Origin: Devosia subaequoris
GTDB lineage: Bacteria; Pseudomonadota; Alphaproteobacteria; Rhizobiales; Devosiaceae
Assembly (NCBI RefSeq): GCF_014197055.1
Contig: NZ_JACIEW010000010.1
Span: 1 to 64,000, forward strand
DNA: 64,000 bases
Reading direction: 5' to 3'
Position numbers and translations under genes: made by a program. How positions within the stretch are numbered: the first letter of the stretch is position 1; the number at the start of each line of letters is the position of its first letter. Below are positions 8,508 through 17,887 of this stretch, one piece after another. A model generated the notes under the pieces. The model had not been told where the DNA came from and made no database searches. It worked only from the letters and a program-made list of their open reading frames with translations.

Positions 8508-8578
8508 ACTCAAACCTCAAGCCCCAGTTAATCCCGGGGTTTCGAGTTTACCAGTTTACAGAATAGCCTTGTTCCACA

Positions 8579-9088
8579 CTAGAACGGGATGTCGTCATCC
8601 ATGCCGCCGGGCTCGAAGGCCGGTGCATTTGCTGCCGGGCGACGTCCGCCGCCACCACCGCCACCGGAATTGTCGCGCACGCCGCGGAAACCGCCATCGC
8701 CTCCACCGTAGCCACCACTGTCACCCGAGCCTTCGCCCCGGCCGTCCAGCAGCACCATGGACGAATTGAAGTTCTGCAGCACAACCTCGGTGGAATATTT
8801 GTCCTGACCGGACTGGTCCTGCCACTTGCGCGTCTGCAGTTGGCCTTCAAGATAAACCTTGGAGCCCTTCTTCAGATATTGCTCGGCAACGCGCGCCAGG
8901 CCTTCCGAAAAGATCACCACGCGGTGCCACTCGGTCTTTTCGCGCTGCTCGCCACTATTGCGGTCGCGCCAGCGCTCGGAAGTCGCGACGCTCAGATTGA
9001 CCACTTTGCCGCCGCTCGGCAGGTTCCGCACGTCCGGGTCGTTGCCCAGATTGCCCACTAGAATGACCTTGTTCACGCTGCCAGCCAT
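8579..9088 (-). CDS. ssb: Single-stranded DNA-binding protein
   Basis: A 169-residue SSB that coats single-stranded DNA in replication, recombination and repair. The OB fold covers about residues 1-115 ([15 protein letters not shown] at the N-terminus, [19 protein letters not shown] in the middle). A Gly-rich disordered linker follows, and the acidic C-terminal tip DDDIPF recruits partner proteins. The start ATG 9088 has AAGGA 10 bases upstream. It diverges from uvrA across a shared control region with two SOS boxes, as expected for two DNA-damage genes. Its 3' end borders the recombinase cassette. Confidence 0.98.
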   Translation of the reverse strand: MAGSVNKVILVGNLGNDPDVRNLPSGGKVVNLSVATSERWRDRNSGEQREKTEWHRVVIFSEGLARVAEQYLKKGSKVYLEGQLQTRKWQDQSGQDKYSTEVVLQNFNSSMVLLDGRGEGSGDSGGYGGGDGGFRGVRDNSGGGGGGGRRPAANAPAFEPGGMDDDIPF

Positions 9089-9282
9089 GGCGCATATCCT
9101 TCCAATTCAGTCCCGGTCTGCCCGGTTACGGGACGCTTTCTCTCAAGGGCCAAGCCGCCGCCCGGCGCGCGGCCTTCAACCCGTTTCGCCGCACCATAGA
9201 CCTTTCTGCGCGCCGTTCACCTGACAAATACGGTTCTGCACAGAACGGTAAGACAGGCTGCAACGGCTGCCTCCGCCCCTCT

Positions 9283-9297
9283 GTTCACTCTATGTTC
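9283..9297 (+). promoter_or_regulatory. SOS box 1 (LexA site, alphaproteobacterial type)
   Basis: GTTC-ACTCTAT-GTTC is an exact match to the GTTC-N7-GTTC direct repeat bound by LexA in alphaproteobacteria. It lies about 195 bases upstream of ssb and 213 upstream of uvrA. Confidence 0.8.
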
Positions 9298-9387
9298 TAT
9301 TTCAGCGAACAGAAGTCAAGTCCTTTCCCCCTGCTGACACCATATGTCAGCAGGCTGCATTATCCCACGCTTGACCGAATCCCACGT

Positions 9388-9402
9388 GTTCTGGTTACGT
9401 TC
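9388..9402 (+). promoter_or_regulatory. SOS box 2 (LexA site, alphaproteobacterial type)
   Basis: GTTC-TGGTTAC-GTTC is a second exact GTTC-N7-GTTC repeat, about 108 bases before the uvrA start and in the right place to control it. Two boxes suggest that each of the divergent promoters has its own. Confidence 0.8.
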
Positions 9403-9509
9403 ACAAAATCTTGAGCAGCTGAGTTGACTTGCGGGCAGCATCCCGAACGCCTATTTCTTGGCCTTCGCCGCCTCCCCCCGCCGCCGGCGCGACTTGCTAT
9501 GGACCCGAT

Positions 9510-12404
9510 ATGACCGAAAAGCCCAGCCTCAACCGCGAAATCGTCGTGCGCGGCGCCCGCGAGCACAATCTCAAGGGCATCGACGTCAAGCTGCCGCGCG
9601 ACAGCCTGATCGTCATGACCGGGCTCAGCGGCTCGGGCAAATCGTCTTTGGCCTTCGACACTATCTATGCCGAGGGTCAGCGTCGCTATGTGGAAAGCCT
9701 CTCAGCCTATGCGCGCCAGTTCCTGGAAATGATGCAGAAGCCCGATGTTGAGCACATTGAAGGTCTTTCGCCAGCCATCTCCATCGAACAGAAGACAACC
9801 AGCCGTAATCCGCGCTCAACGGTCGGCACAGTCACCGAGATTTACGACTATCTGCGCTTGCTCTATGCGCGTGTCGGCGTCCCCTATTCTCCCGCCACTG
9901 GCCTCCCCATCGAGAGCCAGACCGTCTCCCAGATGGTGGACCGGACTCTGGAACTGCCCGAAGGCACCCGCCTTTATCTGCTGGCCCCAATCGCGCGCGG
10001 CCGCAAGGGCGAGTTCAAGAAGGAACTGGCCGACCTGATGCGCAAGGGGTTTCAGCGCGTCAAGATCGACGGCGACTATCACGAGATCGAGGACGCCCCG
10101 GCGCTCGACAAGAAGTTCAAACACGACATTGAAGTCGTCGTCGATCGTCTTGTTGTTTCAAAAGACATCATGGGGCGCCTGGCAGAGAGCTTCGAGACGG
10201 CGCTGAAGCTGGCCGATGGCATCGCCCTGGTCGAATTTGCCGACGAGAAGGATGATAATGGCGAGCCGCGCCGCATCACCTTCTCGGAAAAGTTCGCTTG
10301 CCCGGTCTCCGGCTTCACCATCGCCGAGATCGAGCCGCGCCTGTTCTCGTTCAACAACCCGTTCGGCGCCTGTCCGGTCTGCGATGGCCTGGGCACTGAA
10401 CAGAAGATCGATCCCGACCAGATCGTCCCGGATGCGACGCTGTCGCTGCGCGACGGCGCCATCCTGCCATGGTCCAAGACCAGCGCGCCCTATTACCAGC
10501 AAACGCTTCAGGCCGTAGTGAAGCATTTTGGCGCCTCGACCGGCACCGCCTGGAACGAACTGCCTTTCGACGTGCAGCACGCCGTGCTTTACGGCACGGA
10601 CAGAACCGCGATCAATTTTGTCTACGACGATGGCCTGCGGCAGTACAAGACGACCAAGCCCTTTGAGGGCGTGATCGGCAATCTCGAGCGCCGCTATCGG
10701 GAGACCGAAAGCGCTGGAATGCGCGAGGAGATCGAGAAATACATGTCCGCCAAGCCCTGCGTGGCCTGTGGCGGCTATCGGCTCAAGCCCGAGGCCCTGG
10801 CGGTCAAGATCGATGGCCTGCATGTCGGCAAGGTCAGCGAAATGTCGATCCGCAATGCCAGCCAGTGGTTCATCGCCCTCTCCGACAAGCTCACGCCCAC
10901 GCAAAGCCAGATCGGCGAACGCATCCTCAAGGAGATCCGCGAGCGCCTGAAGTTTCTCAACGATGTGGGCCTGGAATATCTCTCCATGTCGCGCAACTCC
11001 GGCACCTTGTCGGGCGGCGAAAGTCAGCGCATCCGGCTTGCGTCGCAGATCGGGTCGGGCCTTACCGGCGTGCTTTATGTGCTGGACGAGCCTTCGATCG
11101 GCCTGCACCAGCGCGACAATTCACGCCTGCTCGAAACCCTGCAGCGCCTGCGCGACCTGGGCAATACCGTCATCGTTGTTGAGCATGACGAGGACGCCAT
11201 TCTGACGGCGGACTATGTGCTCGATATCGGCCCGGGCGCCGGCGTCCACGGCGGCAATATTGTCGCCGAAGGTAGCCCGCAGGACATTCTCAACCATCCT
11301 GACTCGCTGACCGGTAAATATCTCTCGGGCCGCATGGGCATCCCCTTGCCCGCCGAGCGCCGCGAAGGTCGCAAGGGCAAGGCGCTGTCTATCAAGGGCG
11401 CCACCGGCAATAACCTCAAGAATGTCTCGGTCGATGTGCCGCTCGGCATGTTCGTGGCCATTACCGGCGTCTCGGGCGGCGGCAAGTCCACCCTGATGAT
11501 CGACACCATGTATCAGGCCATCGCCCGGCGGCTGAACGGCGCCCGCGTCGTACCCGCCCCGCATGAGAGCCTGACTGGTCTCGAATTCCTCGACAAGGTC
11601 ATCGATATCGATCAGTCGCCCATCGGCCGCACGCCACGCTCCAATCCGGCCACTTATACTGGCGCCTTCACGCCTTTGCGCGAGTGGTTTGCCGGTCTGC
11701 CCGAAGCCAAGACGCGAGGTTACGGCCCGGGCCGCTTCAGCTTCAACGTAAAGGGCGGCCGCTGTGAGAAATGTCAGGGCGATGGCGTCCTCAAGATTGA
11801 GATGCACTTCCTGCCCGACGTCTATGTCACCTGCGATGTCTGCAAGGGCAAGCGCTACAATCGCGAGACGCTTGAGGTTCAGTTCAAGGGCAAGTCGATT
11901 TCCGACATTCTCGACATGACCATTGACGAGGGCGTCGAGTTCTTCTCCGCGGTCCCGACCATCCGCGACAAGTTCGCCACCCTGCAGCGTGTGGGCCTGG
12001 GCTACGTCAAGATCGGCCAGCCCGCCACCACCCTGTCCGGCGGCGAGGCCCAGCGCGTCAAGCTATCCAAGGAACTCTCCAAGCGCGCCACCGGCCGCAC
12101 CCTCTACATGCTGGATGAGCCGACCACGGGCCTGCACTTCCACGACGTCGCAAAGCTGCTCGAAGTGCTGCATGAACTGGTCGAGGGCGGCAATACGGTC
12201 GTGGTCATCGAGCACAATCTCGAAGTCATCAAGACCGCCGACTGGATCATCGATCTTGGCCCGGAAGGCGGCGATGGTGGCGGCGAAATCGTTGCCATTG
12301 GCACGCCAGAAGCCGTAGCGGAAAACCCACGCTCGCATACCGGCATCTATCTCAAGGAAATCATGGACCGCCGCCCGAACGTCGCGACCCGAGCTGCGGA
12401 GTAA
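9510..12404 (+). CDS. uvrA: Excinuclease ABC subunit A
   Basis: A 964-residue DNA-damage sensor of nucleotide excision repair that dimerises and loads UvrB on lesions. I start it at ATG 9510 ([20 protein letters not shown]) because family homology begins there; the frame is open further upstream but with non-coding composition. Two ABC ATPase modules are present: Walker [10 protein letters not shown] near the N-terminus and GVSGGGKST in the second half, with signatures LSGGESQR and LSGGEAQR. Zinc-finger cysteines are seen around [14 protein letters not shown] and CEKCQG/CDVCKG. Two SOS boxes upstream indicate LexA control. Confidence 0.98.
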   Translation: MTEKPSLNREIVVRGAREHNLKGIDVKLPRDSLIVMTGLSGSGKSSLAFDTIYAEGQRRYVESLSAYARQFLEMMQKPDVEHIEGLSPAISIEQKTTSRNPRSTVGTVTEIYDYLRLLYARVGVPYSPATGLPIESQTVSQMVDRTLELPEGTRLYLLAPIARGRKGEFKKELADLMRKGFQRVKIDGDYHEIEDAPALDKKFKHDIEVVVDRLVVSKDIMGRLAESFETALKLADGIALVEFADEKDDNGEPRRITFSEKFACPVSGFTIAEIEPRLFSFNNPFGACPVCDGLGTEQKIDPDQIVPDATLSLRDGAILPWSKTSAPYYQQTLQAVVKHFGASTGTAWNELPFDVQHAVLYGTDRTAINFVYDDGLRQYKTTKPFEGVIGNLERRYRETESAGMREEIEKYMSAKPCVACGGYRLKPEALAVKIDGLHVGKVSEMSIRNASQWFIALSDKLTPTQSQIGERILKEIRERLKFLNDVGLEYLSMSRNSGTLSGGESQRIRLASQIGSGLTGVLYVLDEPSIGLHQRDNSRLLETLQRLRDLGNTVIVVEHDEDAILTADYVLDIGPGAGVHGGNIVAEGSPQDILNHPDSLTGKYLSGRMGIPLPAERREGRKGKALSIKGATGNNLKNVSVDVPLGMFVAITGVSGGGKSTLMIDTMYQAIARRLNGARVVPAPHESLTGLEFLDKVIDIDQSPIGRTPRSNPATYTGAFTPLREWFAGLPEAKTRGYGPGRFSFNVKGGRCEKCQGDGVLKIEMHFLPDVYVTCDVCKGKRYNRETLEVQFKGKSISDILDMTIDEGVEFFSAVPTIRDKFATLQRVGLGYVKIGQPATTLSGGEAQRVKLSKELSKRATGRTLYMLDEPTTGLHFHDVAKLLEVLHELVEGGNTVVVIEHNLEVIKTADWIIDLGPEGGDGGGEIVAIGTPEAVAENPRSHTGIYLKEIMDRRPNVATRAAE

Positions 12405-12411
12405 GGCACCT

Positions 12412-12517
12412 ACCCCTCTCCCCTTGTGGGAGAGGGTGGATCTGCCAAGGGCCCGACGGGTGAGGGGTTCCGGCCCATCCGCCCGTCGGGCACCTTCTCC
12501 CTCAAGGGGAGAAGCGT
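12412..12517. repeat. Intergenic palindromic repeat with three hairpins
   Basis: Between the convergent uvrA and DUF1489 genes lie three perfect inverted repeats in about 100 bases: CCTCTCCC/GGGAGAGG (12415-12422 with 12428-12435), GCCCGACGGG/CCCGTCGGGC (12451-12460 with 12482-12491) and CTTCTCCC/GGGAGAAG (12494-12501 with 12507-12514). The layout and wording resemble dispersed repeats common in Hyphomicrobiales genomes. It may also stop transcription from both sides, but lacks T-tracts. Confidence 0.7.
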
Positions 12518-12538
12518 GGATCAGCGTCCGCGTCGCAA

Positions 12539-12964
12539 TTAGATTAGCCCCATCCGCGCAAGTTCTGCGGCAATCTCGGCTGAATTCTCATTCGCCCCCG
12601 CCTCCAGGTCCGGCGGCGCGTCCTCGACGCGCAGATAGCGCCAGCCCTGAAATGGGCGCTTGGGATAAGGTACAGTCCGGACAATGTCCGGCGACATGAT
12701 GATGTCGCAATAATCCTTGCCCTCGGCATCGGTATAGGGCGCCAGCCGCAAAATAGGCTGCCGGCAGCAGATCGAGCCAGACATAACCCAATAGATCGAG
12801 CCCTGCCCTTCCATTTCGGCGCCCCGCTTGGGCATCATGCGGGTGCGATGGACATGCACATCCTCGCCGTAGTCCGCGCCCCACCAATGGGCGCGCTGGT
12901 CCCGGTAGCTCTCTAATTCTTCCACGGTGGACACGCCAACGCAGAGCTTGACCATATGGATCAT
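12539..12964 (-). CDS. DUF1489 family protein
   Basis: A 141-residue protein of a conserved family of unknown function that I know mainly from alphaproteobacteria. The N-terminus MVKLCVGV and the internal blocks HVHRTRMMPKR and SGSICCRQPILRL match it. The first ATG (12964) overlaps the GST stop as ATGA, which implies translational coupling. A second ATG at 12955 gives the form usual in the family, and either could be used. It contains two adjacent cysteines (Cys-Cys) and no membrane segment. Function is unknown. Confidence 0.85.
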   Translation of the reverse strand: MIHMVKLCVGVSTVEELESYRDQRAHWWGADYGEDVHVHRTRMMPKRGAEMEGQGSIYWVMSGSICCRQPILRLAPYTDAEGKDYCDIIMSPDIVRTVPYPKRPFQGWRYLRVEDAPPDLEAGANENSAEIAAELARMGLI

Positions 12965-13638
12965 GCCAGCGTCCCCGGGGCCACGCGGCCCTGAATCACG
13001 TCGATTTCGTCATCATCCACGATCCAGGGCTCCTGCAGCGCCAACGCCCGCCAGTCCTGGAACGCCGGCAACGCATAGATCGCCTCGACGTAGCATTGCG
13101 CCACGTCGGACACCGGCAATTCATAGGTGCGCAATCGCGTCGCCAGTGGCGCAAACATGGCGTCCGCCGCGGAGAATTCCCCGAACAGATAAGGCCCACC
13201 CGAGCGCGCCAGCAAGTCACCCCACAGCGTTTCCACGCGATGAAGATCCTTGCGCACGGCATCGAGGTCAATTTTGCCGGGATGGCTGGCGCGCAAATTC
13301 ATCGGTGCATGGCTGCGCAGGGCTGAGAACCCGGCATGCATTTCCGCCGCTGCCGCACGGGCCAGCGCACGTTGGGCGCGGTCGCTCGGCCAGATCGCCT
13401 TGTCGGGAAAACTGTCGGCCAGATATTCAATGATGGCGATGGTCTCGGGCACCACCAGTTCCCCATCGAGCAACACCGGCACTTTCGCCGTCGGGGATCG
13501 CGCGGCCAGGTTTTCCTGCCAGCCCGGCCCGGACAATTGCAGCACTTCGTCTTCAAACGGAATCTGGAAATGCCGCAACACCAGCCAGGGCCGCAGGGAC
13601 CAGGTTGAGTAATTGCGATTCCCGATCAAGAGCTTCAT
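12961..13638 (-). CDS. Glutathione S-transferase family protein
   Basis: A 225-residue GST-fold enzyme, probably cytosolic. The N-terminal thioredoxin-like domain opens with LLIGNRNYSTWSLRPWL, where Ser/Thr-Trp-Ser occupy the glutathione-activating region. It includes KVPVLLDGELVVPETIAI, the glutathione-binding loop with cis-Pro and the Glu-Thr/Ser motif. The C-terminal helical domain has FSAADAMFAPLATRL, the N-capping box. Its stop overlaps the DUF1489 start by 4 bases, so the two are one transcript. The substrate is unknown. Confidence 0.93.
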   Translation of the reverse strand: MKLLIGNRNYSTWSLRPWLVLRHFQIPFEDEVLQLSGPGWQENLAARSPTAKVPVLLDGELVVPETIAIIEYLADSFPDKAIWPSDRAQRALARAAAAEMHAGFSALRSHAPMNLRASHPGKIDLDAVRKDLHRVETLWGDLLARSGGPYLFGEFSAADAMFAPLATRLRTYELPVSDVAQCYVEAIYALPAFQDWRALALQEPWIVDDDEIDVIQGRVAPGTLA

Positions 13639-13727
13639 CGAATGTCCTCACGCACAGGAGCACTTGGTTTTGCGGTTCACAAGCGCCGCCGTCAAGCAGT
13701 TGGAGCCACGTTCAGCCCCAAAGAAGA

Positions 13728-13752
13728 AGGGCGCCCAGTGGCCGGGCGCCCT
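13728..13752 (-). terminator. Rho-independent terminator after the small membrane peptide
   Basis: AGGGCGCCC (13728-13736) pairs with GGGCGCCCT (13744-13752) around a 7-base loop. On the minus strand it is followed by CTTCTTCTTT, so it ends transcription of the 33-codon gene at 13793-13894. Confidence 0.8.
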
Positions 13753-13792
13753 CCCCTAAACTCTTTGCCAGTGAATAACTCCAACGTCTCTT

Positions 13793-13894
13793 CTAGACGC
13801 TAGCAACCACGGAGAAAACCAGCCCCACAGAAACGAGGCATACCAGCGCCCAGCTCATCGTCTGCCAGGCTGAGGTCTTGGTTTGACTGCGCAT
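13793..13894 (-). CDS. 33-residue single-pass membrane peptide
   Basis: A very short gene, ATG 13894 to TAG 13793. It encodes a hydrophilic N-terminus (MRSQTKTSAWQTMSW) and one transmembrane helix (ALVCLVSVGLVFSVVAS). A textbook ribosome binding site AAGGAG lies 6 bases upstream, and a strong terminator follows 40 bases downstream, so it has its own short transcript. No family is known to me. Small one-helix peptides often bind and tune larger membrane proteins, and the neighbour mgtE is a membrane protein, but a link is speculative. Confidence 0.65.
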   Translation of the reverse strand: MRSQTKTSAWQTMSWALVCLVSVGLVFSVVASV

Positions 13895-14004
13895 AGATCG
13901 CTCCTTGTCAGTCGTCCACACCGACCGGGTTGGGTCGGTAATGAATCGTTAGCCGTGTCCTAGATGGGAAGCAAGCGGCCAAACTGCAACACTGCGGCCC
14001 TGTG

Positions 14005-14025
14005 GAAAATGACACTTCGGTGTCA
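14005..14025 (-). terminator. mgtE terminator
   Basis: TGACAC (14010-14015), loop TTCG, GTGTCA (14020-14025) forms a perfect 6-bp hairpin that overlaps the mgtE stop codon. It is followed on the minus strand by ATTTT. Confidence 0.65.
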
Positions 14026-15438
14026 AAACAGGCCGAACCAAAGCCCTGCGATTCCCAAAAACGCAAAGAAGCCAATGACGTCGGTGATCGTGGTGACGAA
14101 CACTGCCGAGGCGATCGCTGGGTCAGCCTTGAGCTTGTCGAGGGCCAGTGGAACAAGAATTCCGAACGTTCCGGCCACGATCATGTTGATCACCATGGCC
14201 ATGCCAATGACGATTCCAAGCTGCACATCGCCGTAGCGGAACGCCGTCACGATGCCGATTAACACCGCGAAAATCACCCCGTTGGCCACACCAACCACCA
14301 TCTCGCGGCGGATCAGGCGCCTCAGGCGCCCACCATCCAGCTCCCGCATCGCCAGGGCACGCACCGTTACCGTCATGGTCTGCGCCCCGGCATTGCCCCC
14401 CATTGAGGCAACAATGGGCATCAAAACGGCCAGGGCCACCATCTGCTCGATCGTGGCGTTGAACAGCCCAATGACGAGGGACACCATCACCGCTGTGAAC
14501 AGATTGACGACCAACCAGGGAACCCGGCTCTTGACGGTATCTAGGGTGGTGTCGGACACATCCTCGTCGCCCACGCCGGCCATGAGGCGGATGTCTTCCT
14601 CCGCCTCCTCCTGGATCACATCGACAATGTCGTCGATGGTGAGGACACCGACCAGCCGACCGCTTTCGTCAACAACACCGACTTCGACCAGATCGTAGCG
14701 CTCAAAGCTGCGCGCCGCCTCTTCCTGATCTTCTTCTGCGTTCACCAACACGAAGTTGGTGTTCATGATGCTGTCGATCTTGGTGACACGTTGTGTGCGC
14801 AGGAACTTGTCCAACGGCAAAGTGCCCAGCACCGTATAGGACGCGTCGACCACATAAAGTTGGTAGAACTCGTCCGGCAGGTCTTTCTCTGCGCGCAAAT
14901 AATCGATCGCCTGCCCCACCGTCCAAAACGGAGGAATGGCGATGAAATCGGTTTGCATCCTACGCCCGGCCGAATCTTCGGGGAAATCCAGGCTGCGCTT
15001 CAGCGTCAGCCGCTCAAAGACGGGCAACGCTGAAAGAATTTCGTCCCGATCGATGTCTTCGAGGTCTTCGAGGAGGTAAACCGCGTCGTCATTATCAAGT
15101 TCGGCCACGCCCCGGGCAATCGCCGCATTGGGCAAGGCTTCCATGATTTCAAGACGAATGCTCTCATCCACCTCGGTCAGGGCCGAGAAGTCGAATTTCT
15201 CGTCCAGCGCATGCACCAGTGCCAGGCGCTCGGCTACGTCGAGTTGTTCGAGCACATCGCCCACTTCGGAGTGGTGCAGCGGCTCCATGACCGACGCGAC
15301 ATCGTCATTTCTACCCGCCTCCAGAAAGGCGCGCAGCCGCTCGAGCCAGAGTGCACTGATCCGGCCGTCCGCATCGCGGAACACATCGTTTTCATTCCCG
15401 GTGTTGGAACCGGGCGCCGGATCAAATTCTTCGCTCAT
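14023..15438 (-). CDS. mgtE: Magnesium transporter MgtE
   Basis: A 471-residue Mg2+ channel of the inner membrane. The N-terminal intracellular domain (about residues 30-165, helical repeats such as VMEPLHHSEVGDVLEQL) and a CBS pair (about 165-300, ending VGVLTIDDIVDVIQEEAEED) form the Mg2+ sensor that closes the pore. Five membrane helices follow, with the family motif PIVASMGGNAGAQT in the pore region. Length and domain order match typical MgtE. No M-box-like leader was recognised in the 116 bases before the start. It is monocistronic, divergent from the MmcQ/YjbR gene. Confidence 0.96.
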   Translation of the reverse strand: MSEEFDPAPGSNTGNENDVFRDADGRISALWLERLRAFLEAGRNDDVASVMEPLHHSEVGDVLEQLDVAERLALVHALDEKFDFSALTEVDESIRLEIMEALPNAAIARGVAELDNDDAVYLLEDLEDIDRDEILSALPVFERLTLKRSLDFPEDSAGRRMQTDFIAIPPFWTVGQAIDYLRAEKDLPDEFYQLYVVDASYTVLGTLPLDKFLRTQRVTKIDSIMNTNFVLVNAEEDQEEAARSFERYDLVEVGVVDESGRLVGVLTIDDIVDVIQEEAEEDIRLMAGVGDEDVSDTTLDTVKSRVPWLVVNLFTAVMVSLVIGLFNATIEQMVALAVLMPIVASMGGNAGAQTMTVTVRALAMRELDGGRLRRLIRREMVVGVANGVIFAVLIGIVTAFRYGDVQLGIVIGMAMVINMIVAGTFGILVPLALDKLKADPAIASAVFVTTITDVIGFFAFLGIAGLWFGLF

Positions 15439-15554
15439 CGGGAGCCCTTTGTGTTTCTGGGGGTTTCAGGGGCAAGTAAAGCTGTAGCCAATCACCCTGT
15501 GATGCGCCAGAGTGGGGACGAGGCTTTTTCATCTATTGCGGAGAACTCGCGCAA

Positions 15555-15908
15555 ATGACCGATGCCAAGGACCTCGAACGCGCCTTTGACCGGGTTGTTC
15601 AACTCGTTGAACAGCGCGGCCTGCCCGGCACATCCCGATCAAGCGGCACCTCCCCGGCCCTTCTGGTCGCGGATTCGACGCTTGCGGCGTTGCAGGACGA
15701 GGCCGTGCTGGCGCTGGCCTGCCCCGAGCATCAGAAGGTGCTGCTCATGGACATCTCGCCAAAGGTCTATTTCGAGACCGAACAGCAGATCGGGCAGAAT
15801 GTCGTTCTGGTTCATCTCGACCGGATCGACGACGAGGAACTCTCCCTGCGCCTGCACGATGCCTGGGAATATGTCGCGCCGGACAATCTGCGCAAATATG
15901 TCGACTAG
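15555..15908 (+). CDS. MmcQ/YjbR family protein
   Basis: A 117-residue protein of the YjbR fold (a double-wing DNA-binding-like domain). Family landmarks are ALLVADSTLAAL in the first half, the DPE-like region LLMDISPKVYFETEQ, and DRIDDEELSLRLHDAWEYVAP at the end. The molecular role of the family is unproven. It starts at ATG 15555, divergent from mgtE. The transcript continues for about 75 bases before the convergent ugpC. Confidence 0.88.
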   Translation: MTDAKDLERAFDRVVQLVEQRGLPGTSRSSGTSPALLVADSTLAALQDEAVLALACPEHQKVLLMDISPKVYFETEQQIGQNVVLVHLDRIDDEELSLRLHDAWEYVAPDNLRKYVD

Positions 15909-15983
15909 CCGACCACATAGCCAAGCCGCCCCGGGTGCGACCAGGGACGGCTTGCAATGTTTCCAGCAGTTGGACGCCCGTGG

Positions 15984-17027
15984 TTAGTCCACCCGCAGCC
16001 CGCTTTCCTTGTTGAAGCCATGCAGCGCATCGATCGGTAGCACAAAGTCAACGCGATCGGCCTCACCCACGCTGGCGCGGCCCTGCTGTACCAGGATCAG
16101 CGTCTGCTCGATCCCCTCGACCCGGACATAGAGATGGCTTTCACCACCCACCGGTTCGATCAGCTCGACCATGCCGGAAAGCGCAATGCCCTCGCCCGCG
16201 CCAACGACCACCTGATCGGGGCGGATGCCGACAATATCGGTTCCCTCTGAAAGATTGGGCATGGTGCCGCCCGCAACCGCTCGCAGCGCCGCAATGGGCA
16301 GCAGATTCATCGGGGGCGAGCCGATGAAGCCGGCTACGAACAACGATGCAGGCCTGTCATAGAGCTCGATCGGCTTGCCGACCTGCTCAATCCGCCCGCC
16401 ATTCATCACCACGAGGCGATCTGCCAGCGTCATGGCTTCGAGCTGGTCATGGGTCACGTAAACGCTGGTGGTCTTTAGCGAGCGCTGCAAGCGGCGGATT
16501 TCGATGCGCATCTGCCCGCGCAGCTTGGCATCGAGATTCGATAGCGGTTCATCGAACAGGAAGGCCTTGGGCTGGCGCACAATGGCCCGGCCCATCGCCA
16601 CACGCTGGCGCTGGCCGCCCGAAAGCTGGCGCGGCTTGCGGTCGAGGAATGGCGTGATTTCCAGGATCCGGGCTGCCTCATTGACGCGGCGATCGATTTC
16701 GTCGCGCGGCGTGCCGCGGTTCTTCAGGCCATATTCCAGGTTTTGTCGCACGCTCATATGCGGATAGAGCGCATAATTCTGGAACACCATGGCGATGTCG
16801 CGCTCAGCCGGCTCCTTCCTGTTCACCACATCTTCGCCGATGGAGATCGTGCCATCGGTGATGGTTTCCAGCCCGGCGATCATGCGCAGCAGGGTGGACT
16901 TGCCGCAGCCCGATGGTCCGACCAGCACCACCAGCTCGCCATCATCGATGGAAAGATCCAGCGCATGAATGGCCGTGACATTGCCTTGATAGACCTTGCG
17001 AACGCCCTTGAGATCGATACTTGCCAT
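15984..17027 (-). CDS. ugpC: sn-Glycerol-3-phosphate ABC transporter ATP-binding protein
   Basis: A 347-residue ATPase energising the UgpBAE importer at the cytoplasmic face. I start at ATG 17027 ([15 protein letters not shown]), 5 bases after the ugpE stop; the frame upstream overlaps ugpE and is not coding. Visible are Walker [10 protein letters not shown] (37-45), signature [10 protein letters not shown], Walker B with DEPLSNLDA and the switch His in [11 protein letters not shown]-terminal OB/TOBE domain of about 110 residues contains GIRPDQV, typical of the MalK/UgpC class. Last gene of ugpBAEC. Substrate assignment rests on the binding-protein partner. Confidence 0.94.
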   Translation of the reverse strand: MASIDLKGVRKVYQGNVTAIHALDLSIDDGELVVLVGPSGCGKSTLLRMIAGLETITDGTISIGEDVVNRKEPAERDIAMVFQNYALYPHMSVRQNLEYGLKNRGTPRDEIDRRVNEAARILEITPFLDRKPRQLSGGQRQRVAMGRAIVRQPKAFLFDEPLSNLDAKLRGQMRIEIRRLQRSLKTTSVYVTHDQLEAMTLADRLVVMNGGRIEQVGKPIELYDRPASLFVAGFIGSPPMNLLPIAALRAVAGGTMPNLSEGTDIVGIRPDQVVVGAGEGIALSGMVELIEPVGGESHLYVRVEGIEQTLILVQQGRASVGEADRVDFVLPIDALHGFNKESGLRVD

Positions 17028-17032
17028 TTTTC

Positions 17033-17875
17033 TTATTTCTCCGTTTCGACCAGGCCTTTGACGAACAGGCGCTGCATGAAGATGACAATGAGGACCGGCG
17101 GCAGCATGGCCATGACCACGGCCGCCATGATGGTGTTCCATTGCGGGTCGGCATCGGCCACGGCGGCCATGCGTTTCACGCCCATCATCAATGTGTAGTA
17201 TTTTGGATCGGTGGTCACCAAAAGCGGCCACAGATACTGCATCCACCCGTAGATGAAGAGGATGACGCAGAGCGCCGCGATATTGGTCCGCGAGAGCGGC
17301 AACAGGATATCGCGGAAGAATTTGAGGGGCCCGGCCCCGTCCACCCGCGCCGCTTCCATCATCTCATCGGGAATGGTCATAAAAAACTGGCGGAACAGGA
17401 ACGTTGCCGTCGCCGAGGCGATCAACGGAATGGTGAGACCCGCATAGGAGTTGAGCAGCCCCAGGTTCGCCACCACCGCGAAGGTGGGGATGATACGCAC
17501 TTCCACGGGCAGCATCAGCGTGATGAAAATCAGCCAGAACGCCAGCACCCGCCCGGGAAACCGGAAATAGACGATGGCATAGGCCGAGATGATGGAAATG
17601 GCGATCTTGCCCACAGTGATGATGATCGCCATCCAGAGTGAGTTCCAGGCCATCAGCCAGAAGGGCGCGACGCCGCGACGCTGTTCGGTCAGTACCTGCA
17701 CCACATTGTTCCACAACTCGGCACCAGGCAGCAGCGGCATCATGCCGGACGAGAGCACAGTCGGCCCGTGGGTCGAGGCAATGAGCGCGATATAGACCGG
17801 GAACACCACGATCACGACGCCGCAGATCAACACGAAATGGGTGAGGAAAGCCAGCCAGGGACGATTTTCGACCAT
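17033..17875 (-). CDS. ugpE: sn-Glycerol-3-phosphate ABC transporter permease UgpE
   Basis: A 280-residue inner-membrane permease with about six helices. The EAA loop that docks the ATPase reads [20 protein letters not shown]. The N-terminus [17 protein letters not shown] matches the UgpE group. A GGAGGG site precedes the ATG at 17875. The gene lies 12 bases after ugpA and 5 before ugpC, all in one transcript. Confidence 0.95.
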   Translation of the reverse strand: MVENRPWLAFLTHFVLICGVVIVVFPVYIALIASTHGPTVLSSGMMPLLPGAELWNNVVQVLTEQRRGVAPFWLMAWNSLWMAIIITVGKIAISIISAYAIVYFRFPGRVLAFWLIFITLMLPVEVRIIPTFAVVANLGLLNSYAGLTIPLIASATATFLFRQFFMTIPDEMMEAARVDGAGPLKFFRDILLPLSRTNIAALCVILFIYGWMQYLWPLLVTTDPKYYTLMMGVKRMAAVADADPQWNTIMAAVVMAMLPPVLIVIFMQRLFVKGLVETEK

Positions 17876-17887
17876 TGACCCGCCCTC

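Larger units (their letters stand above)
9089..9509. promoter_or_regulatory. Divergent ssb-uvrA control region
   Basis: This 421-base gap between the divergent starts of ssb and uvrA holds no gene. It contains two perfect GTTC-N7-GTTC sequences (listed separately) and a short palindrome GTTCTG-CA-CAGAAC at 9233-9246. I could not place -35 and -10 boxes with confidence. Confidence 0.7.

Noticed and set aside
9233-9246. Palindrome GTTCTG-CA-CAGAAC near ssb as a third LexA site
   Set aside because: It is an inverted repeat, not the GTTC-N7-GTTC direct repeat used in this class, and the arms are short.
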